A program made the position numbers and the translations under genes. The notes beneath the pieces were generated by a model that did no database searches, was not told the origin of the DNA, and was given only the letters and a program-made list of their open reading frames with translations. Below, one piece after another: positions 7,869 to 15,301 of a stretch of DNA of 26,650 nucleotides. This DNA comes from a virus, in IMG/VR virus record IMGVR_UViG_3300031952_002857, positions 1 to 26,650 of that record. One strand, 5' to 3'. Each line of letters starts with the position of its first letter. Position 1 is the first letter of the stretch.

Positions 7869-8225
7869 GTGTCTCGTTTCGCAGACGACTTCGCGGAAAG
7901 TGCGGTGGCGAACTTGCTGTATATCAACGGCGAGTCCGTCACCCACTACCCGCAAGGCGTCATCGCCAATGCGGCAGCAGTGACGGGGATTTGGACGCCG
8001 ATATCAGCAAACGAAAACCGATCCAAAGGCCGCACGAATGAACGATCCGGGACGCTGCAACTCGCATCGTCCGTCGTTGTCGATTCGCGTGACCTCTGGC
8101 TTATCGATTCCGAAACGTGGTCTGCCGGGCCGTGGCGAACGCTCCCTGGCGGGATGAAGGAAGCGACATTAAAGAAGCCGGATCAAGAGACAAGAACATC
8201 CACGCACAGCGGCGGTAAGTGGTAA
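7869..8225 (+). CDS. Head-tail joining or completion protein (putative)
   Basis: This 118-aa protein starts at GTG 7869, two bases after the previous stop, with GGAG at 7857-7860. It begins MSRFADDFAESAVANLLYINGESVTHYPQG, then shows a strand-rich core (SGTLQLASSVVVDSRDLWLIDSETW) and a polar tail. The size, beta-rich pattern and location after the decoration gene match lambda FII-type joining proteins, and the N-terminal phrase resembles proteins seen at this place in other tailed phages. The role is inferred, because no residue-level motif fixes it. The stop overlaps the next ATG (TAATG). Confidence 0.55.
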   Translation: MSRFADDFAESAVANLLYINGESVTHYPQGVIANAAAVTGIWTPISANENRSKGRTNERSGTLQLASSVVVDSRDLWLIDSETWSAGPWRTLPGGMKEATLKKPDQETRTSTHSGGKW

Positions 8226-8767
8226 TGGCCGTCACTCCCACGGGATTCCTGAGCGTCACGATTGATGCCCTGCGGCGCACAGTCGCAGCGTCAACGACGT
8301 TTCAATCCGTGACGAGTTCGGCGGATGCAACGGCGGCGCTCGCGCATGTGTTTTACGGCAAGGCTTCGGACCACATCGCGGCACAAGTTCCACCGCGAGC
8401 CATCATTGATTTCGACGAGACGGAGACCGAACAGGACGGAGGGATCGGCAGTAGCGGAACGCTGTCGGTCGTGATCCAGATTCCAGTCGGATCAAGCTAC
8501 GTGCAGTCGGCGACGTACCTGGTTGACGAGACGAAGTGGTCAGATGCCTGGCTCGATTTCATGAACAAAATCGGGGCCATCTGGCGCGAGATGGACGAAC
8601 TGATCAAGTCCGCGCAGTACGTCACGGCGAGACAAATCAAAAGCGGCGGATGCGGACTCGACAGAATCGGCGCGGAGATGAGCGACCGGAAGGACGAATC
8701 AGACAGCACACTCGCGGCGAAAGACACGTTTTATTTCGAACTGCTTTTGCCGTGGGATGGTGGCTGA
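8225..8767 (+). CDS. Tail terminator or minor head-tail protein (gpU/gpZ region)
   Basis: The protein is 180 aa from ATG 8225; GTG 8219 in frame is possible. The N-terminal part is a helix (TIDALRRTVAASTTFQSV) and the middle has beta strands (SGTLSVVIQIPVGSSYV). A helical segment rich in W, D and E follows (KWSDAWLDFMNKIGAIWREMD), and the end is FYFELLLPWDGG. This helix-strand alternation with a closing strand is typical of small tail-terminator folds, and it lies where lambda has Z and U. I would not assign one of them. It overlaps both neighbours by one base (TAATG and TGATG). Confidence 0.45.
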   Translation: MAVTPTGFLSVTIDALRRTVAASTTFQSVTSSADATAALAHVFYGKASDHIAAQVPPRAIIDFDETETEQDGGIGSSGTLSVVIQIPVGSSYVQSATYLVDETKWSDAWLDFMNKIGAIWREMDELIKSAQYVTARQIKSGGCGLDRIGAEMSDRKDESDSTLAAKDTFYFELLLPWDGG

Positions 8768-9249
8768 TGGCTGGCCGTTTTTCACTCGACATCACCTGGG
8801 ACGAAAACAGAATCACCGGCTTGTCGCATGGCAAGTTGATGAACGACTTGATGCGGGACATGGCGAATGCCCACAAGCTCCGGCATCTCCCGAAGCACTT
8901 TGAAGCATGTCCAGAAACGAGCGTCGGCGGTGCATACGGATACGCCAAGCGGTCATTGCGATGGCAGAAACGAAAGCAGCGTGAAGGCAGGCCATCTCAG
9001 GCAAACGTCTACACGGGGCGTATGCGGGAAACAGTTCTGAGGAATTCGCAGGTCACGGCCACGCAATACAAATCGACAGTGCGCGTCAAGAACTATTTCC
9101 CGATGAAGGATCAGCAGCGGAAAGAAATCGAAGCGGTCACACCGGCAGAAGTCGGCTACCTCGCGAAGCGTGTCGGCAAGAATTACGCGAACCTCTCGAA
9201 GTCTCAGAAGTATATGCGGAAACGGCGAGTCAAAGTTAAGTCACCCTAG
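8767..9249 (+). CDS. Basic tail-completion-like protein
   Basis: This 160-aa protein is strongly basic, especially after residue 60 (RSLRWQKRKQREGRPSQ) and at the C-terminus (KYMRKRRVKVKSP). The segment VYTGRMRETVLRNSQVTATQYKSTVRVKNYF has the turn and strand pattern of tail-completion proteins of the gpZ/HK97-gp10 type, and gene order supports that. Homology is not certain. ATG 8767 overlaps the previous stop (TGATG). An upstream in-frame start at 8536 would run inside the previous gene and was not used. This is the last gene before the hairpin terminator, so it closes the head module. Confidence 0.5.
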   Translation: MAGRFSLDITWDENRITGLSHGKLMNDLMRDMANAHKLRHLPKHFEACPETSVGGAYGYAKRSLRWQKRKQREGRPSQANVYTGRMRETVLRNSQVTATQYKSTVRVKNYFPMKDQQRKEIEAVTPAEVGYLAKRVGKNYANLSKSQKYMRKRRVKVKSP

Positions 9250-9263
9250 GGACGCGAAGCCAT

Positions 9264-9293
9264 GAGGCCGCGCGGATGCGCACGGCCTCTTTT
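9264..9293 (+). terminator. Intrinsic terminator or attenuator between head and tail modules
   Basis: GAGGCCG (9264-9270) pairs perfectly with CGGCCTC (9283-9289). CGC/GCG can extend the stem inside, and TTTT (9290-9293) follows directly. It sits 15 bases before the tail tube ATG, leaving no room for a new promoter. It is therefore more likely a partial terminator or a 5' mRNA stabiliser than an operon end. Confidence 0.75.
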
Positions 9294-9308
9294 CATTTGG
9301 AGCAAGAC

Positions 9309-10202
9309 ATGGATTCAGTATACGACGTCATCCTCGGCTCGCTCACGTTGCGGCAATGCCAAAACACGAACTTCAATCCGGCGGTTGAAGAGATCGTCGG
9401 ACGCTACTCCGGCGGCATTGATCCGCAGGCGCTGTATATCAGCAAGTCAACTCCAGTTTGCTCCTACGACACTGAGGATCTTGGCACGGGGCTTGCCATC
9501 GGAACGGACACGTTCTGCTCGGCTGGTCTGCACACGTCAAACGGCACGATCACCATTCCGTTTGCCCGTCGCGTCATCGGTGCTCAGTTCGCTGGCTCCA
9601 GTGCTCACATGCGGCTGAACGGCACGTACGCACTGCACGTCCCGACGAAGATTAGCGGGGCTCAGAATCAGAATGCCGTGATGAGCATTCAAAGCCACTT
9701 TTATACTCCGACCGGCATTATCCCTGTCACGGCGACCACTGGAAACAGCCTCGGCTCCCAGACGTTTGTAGCAACGTACACGATGGCCGGTGCGTGGATC
9801 ACTCCCGCCGACGGCTCATCAACGCAGGTTACGCAGGTCACAAACGTGACGGTCACGCCGGGCATCACGGTCATGACCGATTTCTTCGGCGGGGCCGCAT
9901 TCCCAATCTGGGTGGGAATCGAAATGCGTGAGCCAACCATTGAGATCACGACCAAAAACTTCGACCAGCTTGCGACATACGGGCCAATCGGCGGCGGAGT
10001 GGATGCCGTGCTCGCTCCATTCCGCAAGCGAAACCCCGGCGGAATCTACGTGGCCGACGCGACCGCCGAGCACATTGGATTCTCCGGCGGCGTTTCGATG
10101 GCCACGATCCAGAGCATCACCGGCAACCCCAAGACCGGCGAAGGAACGATCAAGCTGAGTCTGAAGTCCCTGACCTGCGACACCACTTACGCGCTGGCCT
10201 AA
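9309..10202 (+). CDS. Major tail tube protein (putative)
   Basis: This 297-aa protein is beta-rich and opens the tail module. ATG 9309 follows GGAGC (9299-9303). An in-frame ATG at 9276 lies inside the terminator stem and is rejected. The sequence starts MDSVYDVILGSLTLRQCQNTNF, then has repeated threonine-, valine- and glycine-rich strands (TQVTQVTNVTVTPGITVMTDFFGG) and ends GEGTIKLSLKSLTCDTTYALA. A closing segment of the form GEGTIKLSLK is common in tail tube proteins. The position before the tape measure gene agrees. A strong ribosome site and the preceding hairpin fit a highly expressed structural gene. Two immunoglobulin-like or LamG-like insertions cannot be excluded. Confidence 0.6.
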   Translation: MDSVYDVILGSLTLRQCQNTNFNPAVEEIVGRYSGGIDPQALYISKSTPVCSYDTEDLGTGLAIGTDTFCSAGLHTSNGTITIPFARRVIGAQFAGSSAHMRLNGTYALHVPTKISGAQNQNAVMSIQSHFYTPTGIIPVTATTGNSLGSQTFVATYTMAGAWITPADGSSTQVTQVTNVTVTPGITVMTDFFGGAAFPIWVGIEMREPTIEITTKNFDQLATYGPIGGGVDAVLAPFRKRNPGGIYVADATAEHIGFSGGVSMATIQSITGNPKTGEGTIKLSLKSLTCDTTYALA

Positions 10203-10844
10203 ATGCACTATCTGATTTGGATTCCTGATGGGACTGGCGAGCCGACCGACACCAAGGAAAAGGTGTTCGGTCTGGTGGGCTTGTCCGACCACGTTGAAAA
10301 CTCGGAAGCGATGCCAAGCATCGGGCCAACCGGCGTGCAAGGTGTGCTGTTTGCGTGGCGCAAGAATGGTCCGTGTGAGTTCAAGTTTGATCCTGCAAAT
10401 CAGGACTGGATTCCTGCTTCGCAACAAGGGGATTGGCCGCAAGGAAGGTACTGGGTTGGGATCTGGAAAAGCAGTCCACCAACTCCGGAAAACCTCGTGC
10501 GCACATATCCATACAGCGGCGGCACTGTGTCGCTGGGCGATGAGACCGTAACGCAATGGCTGGTTCCTGCGGCACTGGAGTTGCCTCAGAATCTCATTTT
10601 GATGGACGACGGTTCCACTCGCTTTGAAATCCAGCGTCGTTTCCATGCGTTTTGGATGCGATCCATCGATATCGCGAAGCGTCTCGCAGACGGGATTCCA
10701 TATTCGGAGTGTCGGCAGTTTTGCGTTGACGCCTTGCGCATCAACTACCGCCTAACCCCGGAAGTCGCCAGCAGTCTGCGGCTATTCAGCAACGTGACCG
10801 TCCGTCAGGTAATCAACGTCGTGGCGGGGGTCCGCGATGGCTGA
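10203..10844 (+). CDS. Unrecognised tail-assembly gene
   Basis: This 213-aa protein lies between the tail tube and tape measure genes, where lambda-like phages carry the tail assembly chaperones (G/GT). No frameshift site or second overlapping frame was seen, so it is not an obvious G/GT pair. Residues 1-80 are mixed and aromatic (YLIWIPDGTGEP, GVLFAWRKNGPCEFKF). Residues 85-120 are polar. Residues 140-213 are helical and end LRLFSNVTVRQVINVVAGVRDG. ATG 10203 starts directly after the preceding TAA. It overlaps the tape measure gene by eight bases, which suggests coupling. Confidence 0.55.
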   Translation: MHYLIWIPDGTGEPTDTKEKVFGLVGLSDHVENSEAMPSIGPTGVQGVLFAWRKNGPCEFKFDPANQDWIPASQQGDWPQGRYWVGIWKSSPPTPENLVRTYPYSGGTVSLGDETVTQWLVPAALELPQNLILMDDGSTRFEIQRRFHAFWMRSIDIAKRLADGIPYSECRQFCVDALRINYRLTPEVASSLRLFSNVTVRQVINVVAGVRDG

Positions 10845-12354
10845 TAACGATGTGACGATCACGTTCCTGGCCAAGCAGTCTGATTTGCTTGACGCGCTGG
10901 TAAAGCAGCAAGCGGCAATGCAGAAGACTGTTGATAAGCTCGGGAAGATCAGCGATTCCGGAAAGAAGGCGGGTGACGATCTCGGTGCGGCATTCGAGAA
11001 GGGGGCAAAGTCCGCTGTAAAGTGGGTTGCTGGAGTTGCCGGAGCTGGTGCCGTTCTTTCGTCGCTGATCTCTCAGTCAACGCAGCTCTATGAAATCACG
11101 GATGCGGCTGCTCAAAAGCTGGCCGAGATGGATAAACGCTTTGCTGTGCAATCAGGATTGCGCGGACTCGAAGGAGAGGCAGCGCAGAAGCGTATCCTAG
11201 GGATGGCCGAAAAGAACGCCGTTGCTCCAGAGGTGGCGAATCAAGCTGCTGTTGCGCTGGCATCTGGCGGGTTCTCTGCTGGCGATGCGAGCGGCGGCGC
11301 TCTCGATGTGATGCTTCAAGCTATGCAGGCATCGCTCAAGGGCGGAGAAGACCCTACGGGACTCGCTCAGTCTGCCGGTCAGTTCCTTGCTGCACAGGGG
11401 ATGAATAAGAACGCGGGCAACCTGAAGAGAATCATGGTTGCCTCTCAGCAGTTGTTCAAGACGACCGACTTCCAGATAAGCGACCTGACAAACCTTGCGA
11501 GCAAGTCGCAGGGAGCGGCAGGCATCATGTCGCCTGAAGAAGTGCTTGGCACGTTCAACGTCATGCGCGACAAGACGTCCGCAGATGTTGCATCGACCGG
11601 GTTCAAGATCCTTCTGGAACGATTGCAGACCGCGAAAAGCGACCCGCAGTCAGTGGCCGCACTGCGGAGATTGGGGCTTAAGCCGGAACATGTGGATTTT
11701 CAGGGCGAAGGGATCGGCCAGATTCTCGACAGCCTTGGAACTGGCCTGGACAAGCTGAAGCCAGAACAGCGTCCGATTGAAATGGAAAAACTGTTCGGGC
11801 GTGATGCACTCTCTCCAATCACAGGACTGATTCGTGACCGCGCGAAGATTCCTGCAAATGTCGCAGCGATGGGCAATGTCGCTGGCTTTGACGAGGACGT
11901 GGCCGCAGCCACGAGCGGAAAGCCCGCCGGGCGTGCGCGATTGGAGGCCCGCGAAAAGCGACGTCAGGCGGAGGCGGATACGGGCTTTGCTGACCGCGTA
12001 CTCGTGGCCAAGGATCTCGCCAGAGACGCTGGCGGCGATGAAATATCACTGGGGGTAAGCGAGTGGATCGCAAAGAAGGTTGCTGCGACAGCTCGGATCG
12101 CATTGCCTGCCGAAACCGCTGAGTCGTTCGGTATGCAAATGGGGTTTGGTCACTGGAAAGTTAATTCCAAGGACGTCGATGCTGGAGTAACCGGATCTCG
12201 CGACCCGGCAGAGAAGCAACTCAAGCTCTTGGAGGAAATCGCTAAGAACACCGGCAAGCCGCCTGTTGTTCTCAAGCCCGGTCCTGGCTTGAGAGCCGTT
12301 CCCGCCGCAGCCGGATTAGACGCTGGCGTTCGTGGTTCGGGGGGCCGTCGATGA
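10837..12354 (+). CDS. Tail tape measure protein
   Basis: At 505 aa this protein is short for a tape measure but has the expected features. There is a coiled-coil N-terminus (LDALVKQQAAMQKTVDKLGKI) and a hydrophobic, membrane-like segment at about residues 50-70 (VKWVAGVAGAGAVLSSLI). The central region is TP901-like: NAVAPEVANQAAVALASGGF, QSAGQFLAAQGM, and SQGAAGIMSPEEVLGTFNVM near residues 227-246. A charged C-terminal helix follows. Tape measures set tail length at roughly 0.15 nm per residue, so a tail near 75 nm is predicted if the whole chain counts. The stop overlaps the next ATG (ATGA). Confidence 0.85.
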   Translation: MADNDVTITFLAKQSDLLDALVKQQAAMQKTVDKLGKISDSGKKAGDDLGAAFEKGAKSAVKWVAGVAGAGAVLSSLISQSTQLYEITDAAAQKLAEMDKRFAVQSGLRGLEGEAAQKRILGMAEKNAVAPEVANQAAVALASGGFSAGDASGGALDVMLQAMQASLKGGEDPTGLAQSAGQFLAAQGMNKNAGNLKRIMVASQQLFKTTDFQISDLTNLASKSQGAAGIMSPEEVLGTFNVMRDKTSADVASTGFKILLERLQTAKSDPQSVAALRRLGLKPEHVDFQGEGIGQILDSLGTGLDKLKPEQRPIEMEKLFGRDALSPITGLIRDRAKIPANVAAMGNVAGFDEDVAAATSGKPAGRARLEAREKRRQAEADTGFADRVLVAKDLARDAGGDEISLGVSEWIAKKVAATARIALPAETAESFGMQMGFGHWKVNSKDVDAGVTGSRDPAEKQLKLLEEIAKNTGKPPVVLKPGPGLRAVPAAAGLDAGVRGSGGRR

Positions 12355-12764
12355 GCCTCACCCACGACGAAGACTACACCTACGGCGGCATCACGCTGCA
12401 TTCGCTGATCAAGACTGACGGCGATTACGACATGAACATCGTCAGCGGCCAGTTCATGGGCGTGAATGGCGAATCACATCTGATCGACGAAACAAAAGGC
12501 CGGACGCTTTCCTGCACTGTGATGCTGACCGGCTACGACACGCAGAGCGACATCAAGTCAGCCATCGCGGCCATCCGCGCGAAAAAGGGGAAGCTCACCG
12601 GGACGCTCACTCAGGATATCGGGGAAGCCGCTCCGCAGATTTACAACGACACCACATTCGTCTCATTCGAGACACAAGAACCATTCTACGACGGCAAGCG
12701 GCAGACACCGGACAAATGGTGCTGCAAAGGCCGTCTCACTTGGCGACAACGAAAGCGAGGCTGA
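12351..12764 (+). CDS. Minor tail protein, distal-tail region
   Basis: This 137-aa protein follows the tape measure gene, overlapping it by four bases (ATGA). Sequence features are YTYGGITLHSLIKTDGDYDM, QFMGVNGESHLIDETKGRTL and CTVMLTGYDTQSDIKSAIAAI. This is a beta-strand-rich opening and then a helix, like small distal or minor tail proteins at this position. The GG-I-L type opening is common to Mu- and lambda-like tail proteins that join the tube to the tip. No named family is asserted. The C-terminus is cysteine- and arginine-rich (KWCCKGRLTWRQRKRG). Confidence 0.5.
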   Translation: MSLTHDEDYTYGGITLHSLIKTDGDYDMNIVSGQFMGVNGESHLIDETKGRTLSCTVMLTGYDTQSDIKSAIAAIRAKKGKLTGTLTQDIGEAAPQIYNDTTFVSFETQEPFYDGKRQTPDKWCCKGRLTWRQRKRG

Positions 12765-12765
12765 C

Positions 12766-13020
12766 GTGAACGCGATTAAGAAGGCCATTTTGGAGATTGC
12801 CAAAACAAAGGGCGTGCGAACGATCACGGCGGATGACGTGGCCACCAAGCTCACGCTGGAACGGAATGCCACGTTCACGCCGAAAGAGGGCGATGACTTC
12901 CCGCCGTCAGTAATCGTTCCTCACGTTGAATTCGATTCGTCGATGGCGTCGGTCATGCACCGCGTTACGCAGGATGAGGCCAAGGCCGAAGCACTGAAAA
13001 AAGCCGAAGGGGGTAAATAA
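12766..13020 (+). CDS. Small unrecognised tail-region protein
   Basis: This 84-aa protein starts at GTG 12766, one base after the previous stop. The sequence (MNAIKKAILEIAKTKGVRTITADDVATKL) is a helix, turn and strand, and the C-terminus DEAKAEALKKAEGGK is a charged helix. The stop overlaps the next start in TAATG. Nothing identifies a function. It has the amphipathic, small, coupled character of accessory tail genes. Confidence 0.5.
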   Translation: MNAIKKAILEIAKTKGVRTITADDVATKLTLERNATFTPKEGDDFPPSVIVPHVEFDSSMASVMHRVTQDEAKAEALKKAEGGK

Positions 13021-13559
13021 TGGGACGCCAGACATTCGCCGAACTGATCAATATTCCGCCGATTGCGAACCTCTCGGCGGTCACGGCCACGACCGAAACT
13101 GAACTGTGGTCCGCCGCGCAGTATTCACCGCTTGATCCGATCCGGGATCAGGGGCCGGTCTGCTTTCGATTGACCGCTACGGGGATCATGTCGTTTGCGT
13201 CTACGGGGACGCTGATCATCACTCCGCGATACGGCTTGACCGTTGGCTCCGGAACCAGCATGGGGGCGTCCGTTGTCGCACTGACGACTCCCGGTGCGAT
13301 CACGGCTCATCCGTGGTTCCTGGACATGCTGCTCACAGTGCGTTCCGTTGGCGCTCCGGGTGCGAATTCTGTCGTCGTCTGTGGCGGCAAGTTCGTGACG
13401 GGCATTCCGTCCGCTGGATCACTTCCGGCAACTCAGGTTTTCGGCGGCACTCCCGCAACCGTCGATGTGTCCGTTGCCTCGGGGATCTGTATCGGCTGGA
13501 CGCTTTCCGTGGCTGGCACGATCACCCCGCAGCAAGTCGTTTTGCAAAGGCTGAACTAA
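13020..13559 (+). CDS. Beta-rich tail-region structural protein
   Basis: This 179-aa protein is rich in alanine, glycine, serine, threonine and valine, with many short strands: SFASTGTLIITPRYGLTVGSG, NSVVVCGGKFVTGI, SGICIGWTLSVAGTITPQQV. The pattern is that of small jelly-roll or capsid/tail surface proteins described in marine and environmental phages. The closing IGWTLSVAGTITPQQVVLQRLN resembles surface proteins whose final strand closes a sandwich. It starts one base inside the previous stop (TAATG). The role is inferred from composition and location. Confidence 0.5.
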   Translation: MGRQTFAELINIPPIANLSAVTATTETELWSAAQYSPLDPIRDQGPVCFRLTATGIMSFASTGTLIITPRYGLTVGSGTSMGASVVALTTPGAITAHPWFLDMLLTVRSVGAPGANSVVVCGGKFVTGIPSAGSLPATQVFGGTPATVDVSVASGICIGWTLSVAGTITPQQVVLQRLN

Positions 13560-13560
13560 C

Positions 13561-14292
13561 GTGGCAGCTTCCCGGCTATTGCGAATTGGCCCGCGTCCGA
13601 TGGCGAACTTCCCGCCATCGGTACGGAGGGTGCGCGTCGCAACATTGGTCCGGAAGCCAGCCGCGTACCTCGGCGGTTTTGCGATTACGTCGATCACCTG
13701 GAGCGGCACCAACGGCATCCGCGTGAACTTCACCACGACCTACACAGGACGGCACCACCAGCTCTACGCAGGCCGGACGCGAATCGGATCGACGAACGGC
13801 ACCGGCGAAACGGTCATCAACGCACCGCTGCAACCATCGTTCTATCCGCAGTATTTGCAACTCGTCAGCGTAGAAGAATCGGAACGCACCACGGACTACG
13901 GCGATTCGCTCCCAGATCGTCCGTACAACGTCGTGCGGCTCAGATGGGAAACAGCAGCCTCGGGCGATACGAAGTGGCTGGAGGTCACGGGAGGGGCTAC
14001 GCCGGGTGCTGCGGTTGACACTGCGAACGTCTTGGAAAACGTGCTGTTCGACACCGACCGCGTTTACGTCTGGACGTCGAAGCCTCTCAGCGGGTCAGGC
14101 ACATGGAATTTTGAAGTCGCTGGCCGTGACGACAAGCCATTGACCGGCAACCGTGGGACGGCACTTCCATTCCAAGCAACGGGAGTGCTCGCCTGCCCGC
14201 CGGATGTGGTGCTGAACTCGTCTGGGAATCGGCTTCGCGCGACCGTCGCTGCGGGTGTGGCCACTATTCGTTTTGACTATCCGGAGTGGTGA
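13561..14292 (+). CDS. Tail-region protein with immunoglobulin/FN3-like pattern
   Basis: This 243-aa protein starts at GTG 13561, one base after the previous TAA. Residues about 40-85 read as a fibronectin-III-like strand set (ITSITWSGTNGIRVNFTTTYTGRHHQLYAGRTRIG). A longer beta-rich domain follows (KWLEVTGG, RVYVWTSKPLSGSGTWNFEVAGRDD, VAAGVATIRFDYPEW). Related modules decorate tail tips and fibres and may bind host glycans. The arginine-rich first 25 residues are unusual. No catalytic motif is visible. Confidence 0.5.
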   Translation: MAASRLLRIGPRPMANFPPSVRRVRVATLVRKPAAYLGGFAITSITWSGTNGIRVNFTTTYTGRHHQLYAGRTRIGSTNGTGETVINAPLQPSFYPQYLQLVSVEESERTTDYGDSLPDRPYNVVRLRWETAASGDTKWLEVTGGATPGAAVDTANVLENVLFDTDRVYVWTSKPLSGSGTWNFEVAGRDDKPLTGNRGTALPFQATGVLACPPDVVLNSSGNRLRATVAAGVATIRFDYPEW

Positions 14293-14294
14293 CC

Positions 14295-14678
14295 ATGAAA
14301 GCCGCGATTCTCACAAGCTGGGTTGGAACTGGAAAGAGCGTTGGCGATTCCTTTCGTCCGGCACTGGCGGATCTCCGCATAGGCATGCAGGACATTATCC
14401 ACATTGACGCGAAGGATATTCGGACAGGAGGAACGCTCATGGTGCAGTGTGAACTCTCTGAGGCCGATGCCGCTAAGCTTGCCGCCGATCCTGGTCATGG
14501 ACCGGACGTGATTTTCGAACTTGGCAGCAGCAAACCGGAAGCGGCCAAGCAGGCAAAGTTTATCGAGGCGATGCGAAAGAGGGGGCTGGATATCTCTCCG
14601 AAGAAGGATGCCACTAGCGAAGAAATCATCTCTGCGGCAATCGCAGAAATTCGCAAACCGGAAGCGAGGGGCAAGTAA
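14295..14678 (+). CDS. Unrecognised 127-aa tail-region protein
   Basis: ATG 14295 follows GGAG at 14283-14286 with good spacing; two GTG codons just upstream are in frame but worse placed. The product begins MKAAILTSWVGTGKSVGDSF, then has LADLRIGMQDIIHIDAKDIRT and a charged helical C-terminus (PEAAKQAKFIEAMRKRGLDIS). The compact alpha/beta pattern differs from its beta-rich neighbours, so this may be an assembly helper and not a virion surface protein. GTGKS resembles a P-loop fragment but lacks the rest of a nucleotide-binding motif, so ATPase activity should not be assumed. Confidence 0.5.
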   Translation: MKAAILTSWVGTGKSVGDSFRPALADLRIGMQDIIHIDAKDIRTGGTLMVQCELSEADAAKLAADPGHGPDVIFELGSSKPEAAKQAKFIEAMRKRGLDISPKKDATSEEIISAAIAEIRKPEARGK

Positions 14679-15301
14679 TGGCGATACTCGACACCTTCAC
14701 CGGCTCCAATGGTACGAACATCAACGGTCGAACCAGCGATTCCGGACATACCTGGACAACTGGCTCCAACTACTCGATTCAATCGAACCGCTGTCAGTAC
14801 GCAAGTGTGGTTGGTGGAGTTGTGCTCGCGGTCCTCAGCGGTGGACAAGCTAACGACGTGCTCACGGCTACGATCCGTGCGTCTGGTGTCCATTCGTTCG
14901 GGCTCATTGGCCGCTATGTAGACGCGAGCAATTACTGGCTTGTCGTGTACGACTGGAACGCCGGAATGCTGATCCAGGAGGTCAACGCGGGTTCGTTCAT
15001 AACGCGAGCTAGCAATAGTGGAAATGCAGCCCCTGCGTTTAATACAGATTTCACGATGACGTTCACATTTTCGGGGACATCAATCTCAGCATCCTGCAAT
15101 GGTGTCACGATCAGCTACACATCCTCCGTGCATCAGTCGGCAACAGGCCGGGGGTTTGTGTCCTATCGAGACGGCGGAACTCCTTCAGGTTACACAGGCC
15201 TCTACAACTGGGACGGTTTTCGCGACAGCAGCGGTCGCTCGCTTCTGATCGGATCGAATCTTGTCAATAACTCAATCCTCACTAACGGATTAGCCCTATA
15301 A
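14678..15301 (+). CDS. Concanavalin/LamG-like tail protein (putative receptor binding)
   Basis: This 207-aa protein opens LDTFTGSNGTNINGRTSD, a phrase typical of single-domain jelly-roll lectin-like proteins. It continues with strands (HSFGLIGRYVDASNYWLVVY, FTMTFTFSGTSISASCNG) and a final RGFVSYRDGGTPSGY. The fold pattern suggests carbohydrate binding, useful for attaching to cell envelopes. It neighbours the long fibre gene and overlaps it by one base (TAATG), so the two may be translated together. The lectin-like call is inference from pattern; no ligand residues can be named. Confidence 0.55.
   Translation: MAILDTFTGSNGTNINGRTSDSGHTWTTGSNYSIQSNRCQYASVVGGVVLAVLSGGQANDVLTATIRASGVHSFGLIGRYVDASNYWLVVYDWNAGMLIQEVNAGSFITRASNSGNAAPAFNTDFTMTFTFSGTSISASCNGVTISYTSSVHQSATGRGFVSYRDGGTPSGYTGLYNWDGFRDSSGRSLLIGSNLVNNSILTNGLAL

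Noticed and set aside
10203-10844. Programmed frameshift of a tail-assembly chaperone pair
   Set aside because: No slippery heptamer with a second overlapping frame toward the tape measure gene was found; the eight-base overlap is ordinary coupling.
14295-14678. GTGKS as a P-loop ATPase
   Set aside because: Only GxGKS is present; no preceding beta strand with GxxxxGK[ST] spacing and no Walker B follow. It is probably chance.
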